64,000 nt of DNA from assembly GCA_035574315.1 (NCBI GenBank), contig DATLYW010000003.1, forward strand, positions 17,593 through 81,592, read 5' to 3'. A model generated the notes under the pieces. The model worked only from the letters and a program-made list of their open reading frames with translations. It was not told the DNA's origin and made no database searches. A program made the translations under genes and the position numbers. Shown piece by piece: positions 16,744-25,478 of this stretch. The stretch is from Candidatus Zixiibacteriota bacterium (GTDB taxonomy: Bacteria > Desulfobacterota > Binatia > UBA9968). The number at the start of each line of letters is the position of its first letter. Position 1 is the stretch's first letter.

Positions 16744-17505
16744 TCAGCCGTGCGTCCAGCGGGGTTTTCGCTTTTCCAGGAAAGCCTGCACTCCTTCTTC
16801 GACGTCCCGGGTCCGAAGCAGGTCGTCGCGGTAAATCTCCTCGGCGCGCCGGAGGGCGGCCGAAAAGTCGCGCTGCGACAGCTCGCGCAACCCCTTGAGC
16901 GTGATGCGGAGAACCGCGCTGCTCTTTTCCAGCAGCTCCGTCAGCAGCGCTTCCAACCCGCTCCCGAGCTCGGCGGGAGGGTAGACGCGGCTGACGAGCC
17001 CCATCGCGTGGGCCTCCCGCGCCGAGAAGCGCCGTCCGGTGAGGATCATCTCGGCTGCCCGGCGATAGCCGATCAATGCGGAAAAGCACGCTAGCGCCAC
17101 CGGCGGATAGCAGCCGACGTCGATCTCCGGGGTGGCAAAGACGCTGTCCTCGGAGGCGATCACCAGGTCGCACGCCATGGCGAGCTCGCAGCCGCCGCCG
17201 AGGCAGAGCCCCCGCACCGCGGCCAACGTCACCTGCGGCAGGCTCCACAGCCGGCGGATCACACCGTGGACCGTCTCCAGCATCTCGGGCACCTTTTCCT
17301 TGACGTGGTCTCGAACGTCCACGCCCGCCGAAAACGCCCGCTCCCCCGCTCCCCGCAGCACGACCACGTCCAGGGACGGCTCGCGCGCCGCCGAGGCGAG
17401 AGCCCGATCCAGCTCCCGGAGCGTTTCGAGGTCCAGAACGTTGAGCGGTGGCCGATCGACCGAAACGACGGCCACGCGCTCTCTCCTTTCCAGCCCGACT
17501 GCCAT
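16744..17505 (-). CDS. Enoyl-CoA hydratase/isomerase family protein
   Basis: A 253-residue crotonase-fold protein: VVSVDRPPLNVLD at the start, RGAGERAFSAGVDVRDH, the oxyanion-hole block VRGLCLGGGCELAMACDLVIAS, and TPEIDVGCYPP. These enzymes act on acyl-CoA thioesters. The position usually held by the first catalytic glutamate is not obvious, so hydratase, isomerase or another reaction remains open. The ATG at 17505 is preferred to a GTG at 17514 that lacks a ribosome site. It follows the MFS gene on the same strand with a 13-base gap. Confidence 0.9.
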   Translation of the reverse strand: MAVGLERRERVAVVSVDRPPLNVLDLETLRELDRALASAAREPSLDVVVLRGAGERAFSAGVDVRDHVKEKVPEMLETVHGVIRRLWSLPQVTLAAVRGLCLGGGCELAMACDLVIASEDSVFATPEIDVGCYPPVALACFSALIGYRRAAEMILTGRRFSAREAHAMGLVSRVYPPAELGSGLEALLTELLEKSSAVLRITLKGLRELSQRDFSAALRRAEEIYRDDLLRTRDVEEGVQAFLEKRKPRWTHG

Positions 17506-17518
17506 GCGTTCCACTCAA

Positions 17519-18784
17519 TCAATCGGCGGGAACCTGAACCGGGCCGCTCGGTGCGAGCCCGGTCGCCGGTTCCGCGCGCGGTTCGGGAATCGCGAGCACG
17601 ATGAGGTTGGCGAGCAGGATCGTACCCGCAAGAAAATAAAAAGCCGCAAGGACTCCCCAGCGATCGGCGATCACGCCGCAAAGGACCGGAGAGAGCGAGC
17701 TCAGGAGCGACTGCGACGCCGAGAAAAAGCTCACCATTGTGCCCCCCAGCTCCTTGGGCGCGAGATCGAGGACCCAGGCCCAGATGACCGGCCTGACCGC
17801 GTACAGGAAGAAGCCCAGGAGCGCCAGCGCCGTGACGAACAACCAGGTGACCCGGAACACGGCGAGAACCACCAGAACCGCGCTCGCGGACGCCAGACCT
17901 GCCGTGAGCACCCGTTTCCGGCCGCCCCGGTCCGAGAGCGTCCCCGCGATCGGCGTTCCGATCATCCCCGCGGTTTGCGTCAGCGAGAGATAGAGGCCGG
18001 CCGCCGCGCTCGAAAGCCCCAGCGTGTGCGTGAGATAGATGGGAAGGAAGGTGTGGAGCCCCTGCTGCGTCATCGAGCGCAGCCCGGCCGCGACTACGAG
18101 CAGCAGGACGCTGGGGTTGCGCGCCGTGGCCCTGAGCCCCGCCAGATAGGCGCCCAGCGACAAGCCCCGGCTCGCCGCGACGCGTGTCGGCAGCTTTCCG
18201 AACAAGAACCTCCAGAGAAGGAGCGCGACGATCACGCCGGGAATGAGATTCAAGAAAAGTACGTTGCGCCACGACAGCGACAACAGCAGCACTCCGATCA
18301 CGAGCGGCGCGATGCTCTCGCCCACGTTCGGCCCGATCGCGTGGATGGCGATGGCGAAGCCGCGGCGCTCGGGATATCTTTCGGACAGGGTCGAGATCGC
18401 CGCCGGATGCCACAGATAGTTGCCGACGCCGACGAAAGCCATGAACAACGCGACCCAGAAGAAGCTGTGGCTCAGGCCCACGAGAAAATAGGGAACCCCC
18501 GTGCAGATCAACGCCAGAGCCATGAGCAGCGCCTTCTGGCCCACCAGATCCACGAGCAAACCCGCCGGAAGGTTGACGAGGAAGTTGGCCGCCGCGCGAA
18601 TCGTTATGAGAAAACCGGCCTGGCCGTAGGTGAGACCCAGCTCGGTGACCAGGAACGGGAGCATCAGGTAGAAAGTGGCCGGACACCAGTGGGTGAAGGC
18701 GTGGCCTACGGAGATGAGCCAGAGCACCCCGTCGGTCTCCTTGATCTCCCGCAGCTTCTGCAAAAACGCTTCTTTTCGCGACAT
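17519..18784 (-). CDS. Major facilitator superfamily transporter
   Basis: A 421-residue protein with 12 predicted membrane helices. Internal MFS signatures include LLVDLVGQKALLM and GTLSDRGGRKRVL between helices 2-3 and 8-9. The ATG at 18784 gives MSRKEAFLQKLREIKETDG. A much longer open frame upstream overlaps the OmpA-like gene antisense and is not real. The helix 4-5 region (VGNYLWHPAAISTLSERYPERRG) resembles the FosR/fosmidomycin-resistance and YnfM-like MFS group. Substrate unknown. The gene is divergent from the OmpA-like gene. Confidence 0.9.
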   Translation of the reverse strand: MSRKEAFLQKLREIKETDGVLWLISVGHAFTHWCPATFYLMLPFLVTELGLTYGQAGFLITIRAAANFLVNLPAGLLVDLVGQKALLMALALICTGVPYFLVGLSHSFFWVALFMAFVGVGNYLWHPAAISTLSERYPERRGFAIAIHAIGPNVGESIAPLVIGVLLLSLSWRNVLFLNLIPGVIVALLLWRFLFGKLPTRVAASRGLSLGAYLAGLRATARNPSVLLLVVAAGLRSMTQQGLHTFLPIYLTHTLGLSSAAAGLYLSLTQTAGMIGTPIAGTLSDRGGRKRVLTAGLASASAVLVVLAVFRVTWLFVTALALLGFFLYAVRPVIWAWVLDLAPKELGGTMVSFFSASQSLLSSLSPVLCGVIADRWGVLAAFYFLAGTILLANLIVLAIPEPRAEPATGLAPSGPVQVPAD

Positions 18785-18863
18785 GGTCGAGCTCAGCGAC
18801 TCTTTTGATTCTCTTATGCCAGGACGGGAACGTTTACAAGAACGTCGAGCGGCAACGATTGAT

Positions 18864-18892
18864 TTGACAAAGCGGAAGGAGGCCCCTAAACT
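18864..18892 (+). promoter_or_regulatory. Promoter of the OmpA-like gene
   Basis: TTGACA (18864-18869), 17-nt spacer, TAAACT (18887-18892). Transcription would start near 18899. The first ATG (18902) would then be almost leaderless, while the second ATG (18923) sits behind GGGGGG, which favours 18923 as the start. Confidence 0.6.
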
Positions 18893-18922
18893 GGCCCCAT
18901 CATGCTCCGAATTGGGGGGCTT

Positions 18923-19678
18923 ATGCGCGCTTTGCAAGTCGCGGTCGTGGTCGCGGCGCTCGCTTCGGTCCCGGCCGCAAAGCCGGTCCAGGCCGCTCCC
19001 GACGAGTACGACGACAGCCAGTCCCATCCGCTCAGGGTGGCGGCCTATCTCGTGCACCCCGGCGGCGTGCTTCTGGAATGGGTGATCTTCCGGCCCCTTC
19101 ACCTGCTCGTGAGCGGAACCGAGTTCCAGGAAAAGATCTTCGGCCATACTCCCCACCCGCCGATCATGGCCGATCCCGACAAGCCCTACGGCGCGATGCA
19201 GAGCGCTCCGCGGCGGGGGTCCGCTCCGCCTCAGGCGGCCGCGAAGCCGCGGGAACGTGTCGTCGAAACCGTGAAAACGGTCGAAGTTCCCGTCGAGCGA
19301 ACGGTCTACAAGGAAGTCCCGAAGATCGTCGAGGTCGAAAAGGTCGTCCTTCCCGACGTGGCCTTCCGCTTCGACTCCGCCCAACTGACCGATCTCGGCA
19401 AGGGCAAGGTTTACCTCGCGGCGCAGCGGCTCAAGGAAAAGTCCGACCTCACCGTGGTTATCGAAGGACACGCTGACGAGGTAGGAAGCGAGGAGTACAA
19501 CCGACGGCTCGGCCTGCGCCGGGCCCAGGCGGTCCTGGCCGAGCTCCAGGCTCTCGGCATCGATCCGGCTCGCGTCACGGCCGTGAGTCAGGGAGAAAGC
19601 AGGCCGCTCATCGATCAGCCCACCAGCTGGGCCCGCGCGGTCAACCGCCGGGTCGAGTTTCAGGTCAAGGGGAAATAG
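18923..19678 (+). CDS. OmpA-family peptidoglycan-associated protein
   Basis: A 251-residue exported protein with signal peptide MRALQVAVVVAALASVPAAKPVQA. The middle (about residues 30-110) is a non-OmpA region with a GGVLLEWVIFRPLHLLVSG segment, followed by a valine/glutamate-rich stretch (VVETVKTVEVPVERTVYKEV) like a spacer. The C-terminal OmpA domain has VAFRFDSAQLTDLGKGKV, VVIEGHADEVGSEEYNRRLGLRRA and a final NRRVEF, the residues that bind meso-DAP peptidoglycan. It probably links the outer envelope to the cell wall. A terminator follows. Confidence 0.87.
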   Translation: MRALQVAVVVAALASVPAAKPVQAAPDEYDDSQSHPLRVAAYLVHPGGVLLEWVIFRPLHLLVSGTEFQEKIFGHTPHPPIMADPDKPYGAMQSAPRRGSAPPQAAAKPRERVVETVKTVEVPVERTVYKEVPKIVEVEKVVLPDVAFRFDSAQLTDLGKGKVYLAAQRLKEKSDLTVVIEGHADEVGSEEYNRRLGLRRAQAVLAELQALGIDPARVTAVSQGESRPLIDQPTSWARAVNRRVEFQVKGK

Positions 19679-19703
19679 GCCGTCCCGCCGGATGCCGCTT
19701 CCG

Positions 19704-19733
19704 AGGCCCAGCCCGGCGCTGGGCCTTTTTTTT
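19704..19733 (+). terminator. Rho-independent terminator after the OmpA-like gene
   Basis: AGGCCCAGC (19704-19712) pairs with GCTGGGCCT (19718-19726) across a 5-nt loop, followed by a run of T to 19733. It ends 12 bases before the rlmE ATG, so rlmE either depends on read-through or has a promoter hidden in the OmpA-like gene. Confidence 0.85.
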
Positions 19734-19745
19734 AATCGCGCCCCC

Positions 19746-20366
19746 ATGGTCTACAAGCCGCGCGACAGCTATTACCGAAAAGCGAAGCGAGAGGGCTACC
19801 TGTCGCGCGCCGCCTACAAGCTGATCGAGCTGCAGGAGCGTTTCCGCATCATCCGCCCCGGCGATCGCGTCGTCGATCTCGGCGCGGCTCCCGGAGGCTG
19901 GCTTCAGGTCGCAAGCCGTCTCGCGGGCCCGCACGGAAAGGTGGTCGGGATCGACCTGCAGCCGATCGGCCCGCTCGGCGAGGAAAACGTGGTCACGCTT
20001 CAGGGAGATGTCACCTCCGAAGAAAGCCTCCGGCAGATCACGCGGCTGCTGGGCGGCCTCGCCGATTGCGTGCTCTCGGACCTGTCGCCGAAGCTAACGG
20101 GGGTGCGCGATACCGACGAAGCCCGCTGCCTCGAGCTCAACCGGGCCGCGCTCGGCGCAGCGCTGCGGCTGCTGAGGCCGGGCGGGAGCTTTCTCGTCAA
20201 GAGCTTCGTGAGCGCCGAGCTCGAGACGTTCGCGCGCGAGATCAAGAATCACTTCCAGTCGGTCCAACGTACTCGTCCCGAGGCGACGCGGCGCGGCTCG
20301 TCGGAGATTTATTTTTTCGCCAGAGGGTTCCTGCCGACCGTAGCGTCGTCGACACGTGAAACCTAG
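19746..20366 (+). CDS. rlmE: 23S rRNA 2'-O-ribose methyltransferase RlmE (FtsJ)
   Basis: A 206-residue SAM-dependent methyltransferase. The K-D-K-E catalytic tetrad is visible: lysine in YYRKAKREGYLSRAAYKL, aspartate in SDLSPKLTG, lysine in SFLVKSF, and glutamate in SSEIYFFA. The SAM site is VVDLGAAPGGWLQVA. RlmE methylates U2552 of 23S rRNA in the large subunit. The ATG at 19746 lies just after the upstream terminator, and the earlier in-frame start at 19692 would include that hairpin and is rejected. galT follows after 26 bases. Confidence 0.94.
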   Translation: MVYKPRDSYYRKAKREGYLSRAAYKLIELQERFRIIRPGDRVVDLGAAPGGWLQVASRLAGPHGKVVGIDLQPIGPLGEENVVTLQGDVTSEESLRQITRLLGGLADCVLSDLSPKLTGVRDTDEARCLELNRAALGAALRLLRPGGSFLVKSFVSAELETFAREIKNHFQSVQRTRPEATRRGSSEIYFFARGFLPTVASSTRET

Positions 20367-20392
20367 GAGGCACGACCACGCCGCCGCGCTCC

Positions 20393-21376
20393 ATGCCCGA
20401 GCTGAGAAAAGACCCTTTCTCGACCCGCTGGGTGATCGTCGCGCCCGAGAGGGCAGGTCGGCCCGGCTCGCGCCTCGACCGCCGCGGGGACGCCGCGCCC
20501 TGTCCGTTTTGCAGCGGCGCCGAAAACAACACACCGCCCGAAGTGCTGGCTTACCGCGACGACGCGGGCAGACCGAACGGGCCCGGCTGGAGGTTGCGCG
20601 TCGTCCCCAACAAGTATCCCGCCCTCGGCGCCGACGAGTCTGCGGAAAGCCCGCAACCCTCGCCCTTTCGCGAGAGCATGAGCGCCGTGGGAGCGCACGA
20701 GGTGATCATCGAGAGCCCCGACCATGTCAAGCGCGCTGCCGAGCTGGGGCTGACCCGGCTGGAAGAGGTCCTGAGCGCCTACCGCGACCGCATTGCGGCC
20801 CACCGGGCGAACGATGCCTGGCGCTACGTTCTCGTCTACAAAAACGAAGGCGCGGCGGCCGGGGCGACGCTCGAACATGTCCACTCCCAGCTCGTCGCCG
20901 CTCCGCTCCTGCCGCCCGATTTCTCCGCGGAGCTGCGGCTCGCCGACGAGTTCTACCGCGCCCGCGGCCGCTGCCGGTACTGCGACTGGATCGAGGACGA
21001 GCGGCGCGACCGTAGCCGGCTCGTGAGCGAAAACGGCCGTTTCGTGGCCCTGTGTCCCTATGCCCCGCGCTTTCCCTACGAAACCTGGATCCTCCCGATC
21101 GATCACGCCGCCGATTTCGGCTCGACTGCGCCCTCGCTCAGGGCGCTCGCGGAAATTCTGCAGGATCTGCTGGGCCGGATCGATCGTCGCCTCGGCCGGC
21201 CCGCGCTCAACTGGGTGCTGCGCTCCGCGCCGCTTCGCGGCCACGAGAATTCCTATCACTGGCGTTTCGAGGTCTTGCCGCGGATCACCGGGGTCGCCGG
21301 CTTCGAATGGGGCTCGGGGATGTTCATCAACACGGTGCCCCCGGAAGAGAGCGCTGGAGCGCTGCGCTCCGCTTGA
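20393..21376 (+). CDS. galT: Galactose-1-phosphate uridylyltransferase family protein
   Basis: A 327-residue member of the HIT superfamily. Visible are the N-terminal zinc pair CPFCSG, VVPNKYPAL, GAHEVIIESPDH, and the active-site block LEHVHSQLVA with the nucleotidylated histidine in HxH, followed by a second CRYCDW pair and a C-terminal WRFEVLPR. GalT exchanges UMP between UDP-glucose and galactose-1-phosphate. Some relatives act on ADP-sugars. The HVH form instead of HPH is a small departure from the usual GalT triad. It is convergent with glmS. Confidence 0.9.
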   Translation: MPELRKDPFSTRWVIVAPERAGRPGSRLDRRGDAAPCPFCSGAENNTPPEVLAYRDDAGRPNGPGWRLRVVPNKYPALGADESAESPQPSPFRESMSAVGAHEVIIESPDHVKRAAELGLTRLEEVLSAYRDRIAAHRANDAWRYVLVYKNEGAAAGATLEHVHSQLVAAPLLPPDFSAELRLADEFYRARGRCRYCDWIEDERRDRSRLVSENGRFVALCPYAPRFPYETWILPIDHAADFGSTAPSLRALAEILQDLLGRIDRRLGRPALNWVLRSAPLRGHENSYHWRFEVLPRITGVAGFEWGSGMFINTVPPEESAGALRSA

Positions 21377-21397
21377 CGGCGACCGCCGCCGGTGACC

Positions 21398-23227
21398 TCA
21401 CTCCACCGTGACGCTCTTGGCGAGATTGCGCGGCTGGTCCACGTCCGTGCCCCGGTGGACCGCGATGTGGTAGGCGAGCAACTGCAGCGGGATGCTCAGA
21501 ACGATCGGGGTCAAGAAATGGGATGCCCTGGGCACGGTGAGCACCCGAAGGGCCGAAATTTCCGGCCCCAGCGTCTTTTCGTCGGTCACGATCACGATCT
21601 TGCCGCCGCGCGATTCCACCTCTTTGAGGTTGCCCAGCGTCTTTTGAAAATAACGATCCTTGGGCAGCAGCACGACCACCGGCATCTGCTCGTCGATCAG
21701 CGCGATCGGACCGTGCTTCATTTCCCCTGCGGGATAGCCTTCGGCGTGGATGTACGAGATTTCCTTGAGCTTCAGCGCGCCTTCGAGCGCGATCGGATAG
21801 TTGATGCCCCGGCCCAGGTAGAGGAAATCCGAGCTGTGGCCGAGCTCCCGGGCCAGCGGCTCGATCTCGCTCTCGAGCTTGAGCGTCTCCTCGATCCAGT
21901 GCGGCAGATGCATCAAGTCCGCCAGCAGCTTTTTCGCCGCCGCCCGGCTGAGCCGCCCTCGGGCGCGGCCGAGCGCGACCGCCAGAAGATAGAGCGCGGT
22001 GAGCTGCGTCGTGAAGGCCTTGGTGCTCGCCACGCTGATCTCGGGCCCGGCGTGGGTGTAGAGCACGCCGTCCGATTTCCTCGCGATCGACGAATCGACC
22101 ACGTTGCAGATCGAAAGCACCTTGGCCTTTTTCTGCCGTGCGATCTCGACCGCCGCCAGCGTGTCCGCGGTCTCGCCCGACTGGCTCACCATCAGCAGCA
22201 CGGACCGCGGGTTCATGAGCGGCGTCCGGTAGCGGAACTCGGACCCGTAGTCGACCTCGGCCGGAACCTGCGCGATCTCTTCGAGCATGAACTTGCCGAC
22301 GAGGCAGGCGTGCCACGCGGTGCCGCAGGCCACGAGGTGCACGCGCTCGATCCGGCGTGCCTCGCTCGCGGTGACTCGGATCGTCTCCAGGGAGACGTCG
22401 CCGCTGCGCAGCGAGATGCGGCCGCGGAAGGTATCGGCGACCGCCCGGGGCTGCTCGTGGATCTCCTTGAGCATGAAATGACGATAGCCGCCCTTGCGCG
22501 CCGCCACCGCGTCCCACGTGATCTCGCGGAACGGCCGCGCGACGGTCGCCCCCTTGCCGTTGAGCAGCCGCACCGATCCGATCGACACCTCGCCGACCTC
22601 GCCGTCCTCCAGAAAGGTGACCTTGCGGGTGTAGTCGAGCAACGCGGGAATGTCCGAGGCGACGAAAGTCTCGCCCTCACCCCAGCCGATGACGATCGGC
22701 GTCGAATTTTTCGCCACGATGAGCCGCTGCGGATCCCTCTGGTTGAGAAAGAGCAGCGCGTACGAGCCGCGGATCTCGCGGAGGCTTCTGCGCACGGCCT
22801 CCAGAAAGTCCATGCCGCGCTCGACCTTCTCCGCCACCAGGTGCGCGACGATCTCCGTGTCGGTTTCCGAGGAGAACCGGATCCCCCGGCGCGTCAGCTG
22901 CTCCTTGAGCTCGAGGTAATTCTCGATGATGCCGTTGTGCACGACGACGATGTCGCCGGCGCGGTGAGGGTGAGCGTTGGTCTCGGACGGGCGGCCGTGA
23001 GTCGCCCAGCGGGTGTGCCCGATGCCGACGGTTCCGGGCATCGGATCGCGACTGAGAATCTGCTCGAGGTTGGCGAGCTTCCCGGCGCAGCGGCGGACCG
23101 AGATCCGCCCCTCGTTCAGCACGGCGATGCCGGCCGAATCATAGCCTCGATATTCGAGCTTGCGCAGGCTTTCCAGGATCAGAGGCGCCGCCTCGCGGCC
23201 GCCGATGTAGCCGACGATGCCGCACAT
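21398..23227 (-). CDS. glmS: Glutamine--fructose-6-phosphate aminotransferase (isomerizing)
   Basis: A 609-residue enzyme. The N-terminal glutaminase begins MCGIVGYIGG, with Cys2 as nucleophile. It is followed by GHTRWATHG, HNGIIENY and SDTE-like (SSETDTEIVAHL) blocks. Two SIS sugar-isomerase domains follow, with the VACGTAWHA, SQSGETADT and STKAFTTQ segments, and a C-terminal DQPRNLAKSVTVE. It makes glucosamine-6-phosphate for peptidoglycan and LPS. Its ATG shares one base with the glmU stop (TGATG), so translation is coupled. No glmS ribozyme-like element is possible in the leader, because there is none. Confidence 0.96.
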   Translation of the reverse strand: MCGIVGYIGGREAAPLILESLRKLEYRGYDSAGIAVLNEGRISVRRCAGKLANLEQILSRDPMPGTVGIGHTRWATHGRPSETNAHPHRAGDIVVVHNGIIENYLELKEQLTRRGIRFSSETDTEIVAHLVAEKVERGMDFLEAVRRSLREIRGSYALLFLNQRDPQRLIVAKNSTPIVIGWGEGETFVASDIPALLDYTRKVTFLEDGEVGEVSIGSVRLLNGKGATVARPFREITWDAVAARKGGYRHFMLKEIHEQPRAVADTFRGRISLRSGDVSLETIRVTASEARRIERVHLVACGTAWHACLVGKFMLEEIAQVPAEVDYGSEFRYRTPLMNPRSVLLMVSQSGETADTLAAVEIARQKKAKVLSICNVVDSSIARKSDGVLYTHAGPEISVASTKAFTTQLTALYLLAVALGRARGRLSRAAAKKLLADLMHLPHWIEETLKLESEIEPLARELGHSSDFLYLGRGINYPIALEGALKLKEISYIHAEGYPAGEMKHGPIALIDEQMPVVVLLPKDRYFQKTLGNLKEVESRGGKIVIVTDEKTLGPEISALRVLTVPRASHFLTPIVLSIPLQLLAYHIAVHRGTDVDQPRNLAKSVTVE

Positions 23228-24621
23228 CAGGACTCGCCCTCCCGCATCCTGCGGCGTTTCTCGGCGGTCCAGCCCTCGCGGACGCGCTCCTGCCGTTCGT
23301 TGAACACCAGCGCGCCGGCCGGCACGTCCCGCCGGACCGTGGTGGCGGTGGCGACGTAAACGTCGTCGCCGAGGGTGACCGGCGCCACCAGCGTGGTGTC
23401 GCTCCCGACCTGAACCCGGTCGCCGATGCGGGTGCGGTACTTGCGGAATCCGTCGTAGTTGCAGGTGATGGTGCCGGCGCCGATGTTGGTCTCGCGCCCG
23501 ACCGTGACGTCGCCGAGGTAAGTGAGATGGTTGGCCTTCGTCCCGGCGCCGAGCCGTGCCTCCTTGCATTCGACGAAGTTGCCGATGTGAACGTTTTCGC
23601 CGAGATCGGTCCCGGGGCGGAGGTGGGCGAACGGCCCGACGATCGCGCCGCTGGCAACCCGGCAGCGGGTCAGCACCACGGAAAAGCGGAGATGGACGCG
23701 GTCGCCGATTTCCGCGTCGGTGAGATACGCGCTGCCGTCGACGACGCAGCCCTCCCCGATCACCGTCTGCCCGAGCAAGTGGGTATTGGGGCCGATCACC
23801 GAATCCCTGCCGATCGTCACGCCCTCGTCGATATAGGTGGTTTGCGGGTCCTTGAGCGTCACTCCGGCCAGCATGTGCTTGCGGTTGATCCTTTCCTGCA
23901 GGCTCTTTTCCATCGCCGCCAGCTCCTCTCTGGTATTGACGCCGAGCGCCTCGCGCGCGTCGCGCGCCTCGACGGCTTCGATCCTCGACCCCTCCGCCAA
24001 CCCGATCCCGATGACGTCGGGCAGATAGTATTCCCGCTGCCGGTTGCGGTCGCCGACCCGTTTGAGGGTCCGAAAGAGAAACCGGGCGCAAGCGACGTAA
24101 ACGCCCGCGTTGACCTCGCCGATCGCCTTTTCGGCTTCGGTCGCGTCCTTTTCCTCGACGATACGCTCCACCTCGCCCCCCGGCCCGCGCACCACCCGGC
24201 CGTAGCCGGCCGGCCGTTCGGGGCGCGCCGTGAGGAAGGTAACCGCCGCCTCCCGCTCGCGATGGCGTCGCAGAAGCTCCTGCAGCGTCCCCTCGGTGAG
24301 CATCGGCACGTCGCCGCTCAGGATCAGCACGTCGCCGTCGAAGCCGTCAAAGACGCTCTCCGCGCACAGGACCGCGTGCGCCGTGCCGCGCTGCTCCGCT
24401 TGGAGGACCCATTGCACGTCCCCACCCGAATAAGCGCCCCGTACGGCGTCGGCTCCGTGCCCCACGACCACCGCGATTCTCTGCGGGTGAAGGCTCTTCG
24501 CGGTTGCGAGCACGTGGAGGAACAAGGGCTTTCCGGCGAGCGGATGGAGAACCTTGGGGATCCCGGATTTCATCCGGGTACCCTGGCCCGCGGCCAGCAA
24601 GATAACGCCGAACGGTTTCAT
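23227..24621 (-). CDS. glmU: Bifunctional N-acetylglucosamine-1-phosphate uridyltransferase / glucosamine-1-phosphate acetyltransferase
   Basis: A 464-residue enzyme. The N-terminal pyrophosphorylase has LAAGQGTRMKSGIPKVLHPLAG, AEQRGTAHAV and the metal-binding LSGDVPML. The C-terminal left-handed beta-helix is made of hexapeptide repeats (VIGPNTHL, AIVGPFAHLRPG) and carries the acetyltransferase histidine in GTKANHLTYLGD and NYDG. GlmU makes UDP-GlcNAc from glucosamine-1-phosphate. It is first in the glmU-glmS operon behind a TATAAT promoter. Confidence 0.96.
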   Translation of the reverse strand: MKPFGVILLAAGQGTRMKSGIPKVLHPLAGKPLFLHVLATAKSLHPQRIAVVVGHGADAVRGAYSGGDVQWVLQAEQRGTAHAVLCAESVFDGFDGDVLILSGDVPMLTEGTLQELLRRHREREAAVTFLTARPERPAGYGRVVRGPGGEVERIVEEKDATEAEKAIGEVNAGVYVACARFLFRTLKRVGDRNRQREYYLPDVIGIGLAEGSRIEAVEARDAREALGVNTREELAAMEKSLQERINRKHMLAGVTLKDPQTTYIDEGVTIGRDSVIGPNTHLLGQTVIGEGCVVDGSAYLTDAEIGDRVHLRFSVVLTRCRVASGAIVGPFAHLRPGTDLGENVHIGNFVECKEARLGAGTKANHLTYLGDVTVGRETNIGAGTITCNYDGFRKYRTRIGDRVQVGSDTTLVAPVTLGDDVYVATATTVRRDVPAGALVFNERQERVREGWTAEKRRRMREGES

Positions 24622-24663
24622 TGAAGCTGCTCGAAGAGGCGGCCCGCGCGCCTCGGAGCTTCG

Positions 24664-24691
24664 ATTATAACGGAACTCGAAACCCGATCAA
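24664..24691 (-). promoter_or_regulatory. Promoter of the glmU-glmS operon
   Basis: Minus strand TTGATC (24691-24686), 16-nt spacer, TATAAT (24669-24664), a perfect -10 box. Transcription would start near 24657, giving a leader of about 35 nt. Confidence 0.6.
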
Positions 24692-24741
24692 AACGGCGCG
24701 GCCCAAGCCACAGGCAGGCAGACCGCGCCGAGCCGGGCGGC

Positions 24742-25041
24742 TCATCTGGCCCGCGGCTCCGCTTCCACGCTCTGCGCTTGGGCCCGTGTGGATGCCGCCG
24801 GCTTTCCCGCGGGTTTTTCGGGTTGGCTTTCCTTCGCCGGAGGGCGATTGAGGGGCGATGTCGGCGGCAGGATGGGAACGGGGAAAGGCCTCTCCTGGCA
24901 TGTCTTGATCAGGAACATCATTCCCGCAACGGAGCTGACGATCGACGCCATGGTGATGAACGGGGTCCAGAAGGCGTTCCATCGTTCCCGGCGCCGCTCG
25001 GCTTTCAGCTCTTCCGGGCTTTTCGGGGGTTGCCTGCTCAC
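24742..25041 (-). CDS. Small predicted membrane protein of unknown function, about 99 aa
   Basis: The GTG at 25041 gives a protein with a charged N-terminus (SRQPPKSPEELKAERRRERW), one membrane helix (about residues 25-47, ending MMFLIKTC), and a proline/alanine-rich tail of about 50 residues. The tail looks like a flexible periplasmic or cytoplasmic extension. An in-frame ATG at 25125 would add 28 residues. No family recognised. It sits upstream of the glmU promoter on the same strand. Confidence 0.42.
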   Translation of the reverse strand: MSRQPPKSPEELKAERRRERWNAFWTPFITMASIVSSVAGMMFLIKTCQERPFPVPILPPTSPLNRPPAKESQPEKPAGKPAASTRAQAQSVEAEPRAR

Positions 25042-25058
25042 GCGTGTTGTCCGGAGGA

Positions 25059-25080
25059 GGGGCTCGGACGCTCGAGCCCC
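25059..25080. repeat. 8-bp inverted repeat upstream of the small membrane protein
   Basis: GGGGCTCG (25059-25066) and CGAGCCCC (25073-25080) are perfect inverted arms with a 6-nt loop. On the minus strand it would be a leader hairpin 18 bases before the GTG at 25041. There is no T-run, so it is not a terminator. It could be an operator or a translation-control hairpin. Confidence 0.4.
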
Positions 25081-25257
25081 GGATGACACGGCAAATGTAT
25101 AATACGGCGAGCCGGGCTTGTCCATGTCCCGGCCGGAAAATGCCGCGGCGGCCGACCCGCCGCTTGCCAATCCGGCTGTTTTCCTTTACAACACCCAGTG
25201 AGCCGCGTTGCGCAACGCCGCAGCGGGCGGTGCGTTCCGGCTTTCGGCGGACCGACC

Positions 25258-25419
25258 ATGGTGCAAGCCGCAGCTCCCACGAGCGCAAAGCGAGAACCGG
25301 AAGCCTGGTGGGAGTGGTGTCCCGTCTGCGGCTCCAAGCTGATCAATCGCAAATGCCGCTTTGTTTGCTCCAACCCGAAGTGCCGCTACTTCATGAGCTG
25401 CAGCGAGTTCGACCGGTAA
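25258..25419 (+). CDS. Small zinc-ribbon protein, 53 aa
   Basis: The C-terminal two-thirds are compact and cysteine-rich: WCPVCGSKL supplies one CxxC pair, and KCRFVCSNPKCRYFMSCSEF adds five cysteines, enough for a zinc ribbon. The N-terminus is short and unstructured. Such stand-alone ribbons are often found as small hypothetical proteins in GC-rich genomes, and function is unknown. The ATG at 25258 is preferred over a GTG at 25198, because the added residues are low-complexity. A TATAAT at 25098-25103 lies upstream but lacks a good -35. It precedes the CinA-like gene by 59 bases. Confidence 0.6.
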   Translation: MVQAAAPTSAKREPEAWWEWCPVCGSKLINRKCRFVCSNPKCRYFMSCSEFDR

Positions 25420-25478
25420 CCCCGGCCCTCGCGGCCCCCTTTCCCGCCGGTGGCGGGTTGCTGTAACAGAGACGAGCC

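Noticed and set aside
17519..19747. Apparent 742-residue MFS fusion protein and similar long N-terminal extensions (glmS 897 aa, CoA-transferase 849 aa, permease 914 aa)
   Set aside because: The extensions run antisense to, or through, neighbouring genes in another frame. Recognised start codons give normal family lengths.
21392..23359. 655-codon plus-strand open frame opposite glmS
   Set aside because: It is antisense shadow caused by GC-rich codon use in glmS. The protein is charge-biased, lacks any known motif, and glmS on the other strand is complete and conserved.
25059..25080. Intrinsic terminator between the divergent small genes
   Set aside because: Good stem but no T-run on either strand.
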